A stretch of DNA of 64,000 nt, from the NCBI RefSeq assembly GCF_947179165.1, contig NC_077241.1:29631246-29695245 (forward strand), in the 5' to 3' direction. The notes beneath the pieces are model-generated. The model was not told the DNA's origin. It saw only the letters and a program-made list of their open reading frames with translations, and did not search any database. The position numbers and the translations under genes were made by a program. The stretch is from Solanum dulcamara. Its lineage: Eukaryota > Streptophyta > Magnoliopsida > Solanales > Solanaceae. Of the stretch, positions 61,861-64,000 are shown piece by piece; within the stretch, counting starts at the first letter, position 1, and each line of letters opens with the position of its first letter.

Positions 61861-62991
61861 TGTTACACCCCACCCTTTTTAAACTCGAAATATCTCATAA
61901 GTTCCTTGGACATTATCATGTGATCCGGATACGCTACGACACTATCAAACGGCTCTAAGGAAGGGAGAATGTGATATCCCATAGTAGAGAAGGTTGGAGA
62001 TGAAATCGTAAGAGTCCGGAAGGAATTGGAGGCCAAGTAATGGGTCGTAGGACTCGAGTTACCTACATAAGCTACTAACTTGGAAGTCTTACATACTTAA
62101 GCTATTGGAGTATGTACCAAGGTTGCGAAGCATGGATTACATAGGCTCTTAAAATGAGACGAGATTACGAACCCACGGGGAAGGGAACAAGATGAAACAA
62201 GGAAGCCAATAAGAGAGTGACACGTGGCAGCACCTCAAGCAACTAGGTGACCCGCCTGCCTTCTTGGGGGTCGGGGTGGACCCCACTGCCACGTGGCAGC
62301 CCCTAAGTGGTTGCATTGATCCGGTGGCCCAAACACGGCTGGACACGTGTCACCCTAGAGGGATGACACGTGTCACCCCCATATCCACCCTATATATATG
62401 TGTATTGTGACTAATTAGTTCATTCTTAGCCAAAATCAGTCCAAAAACATCAGCAGCATAAGGAGAGAATGTGAGAGAGAAAGGCAGCCATAGCTTGGAA
62501 GTTTAAAGGTAGGTTTTCTAATTTTCTCTCCGTGAATTAATTATATACGACGCTCCTAAAATACATGGATGTGTATATATGTATGTTACGATGCTTACGG
62601 AACCATATTTTCAGTTCTTCACTTGGAAAACATAGAGAAATTTAAAGAGAAAACGCTAGGGCATAAACCCGTTTTTGGAGGGGACAGTGGTTAGTAATAT
62701 TGGTATAACTTCGTGTGTATAGCTGCGTTTCGGGTGATTCAATATGTTTTGGAAAGGTATTTCATAGGTATATAACTTTTATTTATACTTTCAAATCCAG
62801 TTTTGCTTTTATCGTCGCGAAAAAGGGTGATGAAGTGGAGAGGAGGTACTGCCCAGATTGGGTTTTGGAAATCCTACACGGACAACTGTGAGTATTTTGT
62901 GATATATTTTCATACAAAATTGTTGTAGGGGTAATTCAAAATTGTTTACGACCTTGATACACATGTCTATAACTTTCATTGAGGCCACAAA
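61861..62991 (+). mobile_element. Truncated plus LTR in array unit 4
   Basis: Nearly identical to unit 3 through most of its length. The G-box palindrome is at 62287-62298. From about 62840 it shares variants with unit 1 or 5 in place of unit 3 ('actgcccagattggg' for 'acttcccagattggg'), suggesting exchange between units. Confidence 0.88.
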
Positions 62992-63091
62992 TCCTCGAAT
63001 GTTAACAAGTCTTATAAGTTCTTAAAAGGATTTCGGGAAATCTCTGTAATAATTGCTATACATAAGTCTCTTATTAATCAATACAGTCCAT

Positions 63092-63284
63092 TTAGGAGTT
63101 TAGAGTACCGGTAGACATAGGGAAAATGTACGGGTATTTATTTTTCATCTATTCCTTAGCTTTCCAGGTAATCTCTTCTCTATTCTTATTTCGCCACAAT
63201 ACTTTGATGGAGGCCACGTCCTTGGTGCACAACCTTCTAACTTGGCGATCTAGTATTGCTATAGGTTGTTCCTCATAAGACATT
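63092..63284 (-). pseudogene. Integrase C-terminal fragment (unit 5)
   Basis: Minus-strand copy of the same pol end with a few private substitutions ('gtaccggtagac', 'ggtaatctcttctc'). Confidence 0.72.
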
Positions 63285-64000
63285 TGTTACACCCCACCCT
63301 TTTTAAACTCGGAATGTCTCACAAGTTCCTTGGACATTATCATGTGAGCCGGATATGCTACGACACTATCAAACGGCTATAAGGAAGGGAGAATGTCATA
63401 TCCCATAGAAGAGAAGGTTGGAGATGAAATCGTAAGAGTCCAGAAGGAATTGGAGGCCAAGTAATGGGTCGTAGGACACGAGTTACCTACATAAGCTACT
63501 AACTTGGAAGTCTTACATACTTAAGCTATTGGAGTATGTACCAAGCTTGCGAAGCATGGATTACATAGGCTCTTAAAATGAGACGAGATTATGAACCCAC
63601 GGGGAAGGGAACAAGACGAAACGAGGAAGCCAATAAGAGAGTGACACGTGGCTGAACCCCAAGCAAGTAGGTGACCCGCCTGCCTTCTTGGGGGTCGGGG
63701 TGGACCCCACTGCCACGTGGCAGCCCCTAAGTGGTTGCATAGATCCGGTGGCCCAATCACACATGTCACCCCCATAGACACCCTATATAAATGTGTATTG
63801 TGACTAATTAGTTCATTCTTAGCCAAAATCAGTCCAAAAACATCAGCAGCATAAGGAGAGAACGTGAGAGAGAAAGGCAGCCATAGCTTGGAAGTTTAAA
63901 GGTAGGTTTTCTAATTTTCTCTCCGTGAATTAATTATATACGACGCTCCTAAAATACATGGATGTGTATATATGTATGTTACGATGCTTACGGAACCATA
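63285..64000 (+). mobile_element. Truncated plus LTR in array unit 5, cut by the window end
   Basis: TGTTACACCCCACCC start and TGCCACGTGGCA at 63711-63722. About 35 bases containing the first GACACGTGTCA are missing after 'ggcccaatca', and the remaining site reads ACACATGTCA. The TATA run is reduced ('ctatataaatg'). Confidence 0.87.

Larger units (their letters stand above)
57298..64000. repeat. 1.42-kb tandem array derived from a retrotransposon junction, at least 4.7 units
   Basis: Units begin at 57298, 58721, 60145, 61569 and 62992 (spacing 1423, 1424, 1424, 1423). The last is cut by the window end. Each unit has about 293 bp of minus-strand pol 3' end, then about 1130 bp of the plus-strand LTR start (TGTTACACC at 57591, 60438, 61861, 63285; TGGTACACC at 59014), ending inside the LTR at 'caaatcc'. 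The unit joint is LTR 'aaaTCCTgttt' to pol 'cgTCCTcgaat' with a shared TCCT. Units 3 and 4 are nearly identical and share private changes (for example 'tgatccggat' and 'caactaggtgacccgcc'). Confidence 0.95.

Overview
This window looks like nuclear, repeat-rich plant DNA, probably pericentromeric or otherwise heterochromatic. It is AT-rich. Essentially every base can be assigned to one family of long-LTR retrotransposons in many nested, truncated or tandemly amplified copies. I see no host gene, no functional tRNA or rRNA gene and nothing prokaryotic. The integrase remnants and the initiator-Met primer-binding site point to a Ty3/gypsy element, probably chromovirus-like (Tekay/Del type). The LTR ends and the style of the repeats fit a eudicot, perhaps an asterid such as Solanaceae, but that is an impression and not a demonstration.

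The family's LTR is about 2.7-3.7 kb. It starts TGTTACACCCC and ends GGGTTGGGTCGTGACA. GAAG and the primer-binding site TGGTATCAGAGC follow it, and a purine tract (AAAGRGGGGAAGGA) precedes the 3' LTR. The internal domain is only about 4.3 kb and carries no intact gene. Its last ~1 kb is a decayed integrase with its C-terminal domain. Its middle carries an antisense 5S-rRNA-derived segment, shared by all three copies that reach that point.

Layout: (1) 1-4613, two LTRs head to head, forming a ~2-kb-arm inverted repeat. (2) 4614-7569, internal domain of plus-strand element A. (3) 7570-13498, a minus-strand copy with an internal deletion, including a broken ORF not seen in the other copies. (4) 13499-21901, plus-strand element B, with its 3' LTR truncated. 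(5) 21902-23011, minus-strand LTR fragments. (6) 23012-37112, element C, complete, flanked by the target duplication ATCAC; its 3' LTR holds a minus-strand solo LTR. (7) 37113-44234, remains of the minus element into which C inserted, itself interrupted by a plus solo LTR (target duplication CCTAA) that holds a minus solo LTR (CGGAT). (8) 44235-57273, one minus LTR (element E0) split by a plus solo LTR (GTGTC) and a minus solo LTR (ATTAA), the latter holding a further minus solo LTR (GGCCC). (9) 57274-64000, the 3' end of the E0 internal domain fused to the start of a plus LTR and amplified as a ~1.42-kb tandem array of at least 4.7 units that runs off the window.

No genes act together here as a pathway. 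The functional signals are those of the retrotransposon: an LTR promoter with clustered CACGTG G-boxes and a TATA box, a conserved GTAAGT motif, structured hairpins near the LTR 3' end, PBS and PPT. Six solo LTRs, five with exact 5-bp target duplications, show repeated LTR-LTR recombination. The most unusual items are the 5S-derived segment in the internal domain and the tandem array that appears to be a satellite forming from a retrotransposon junction.
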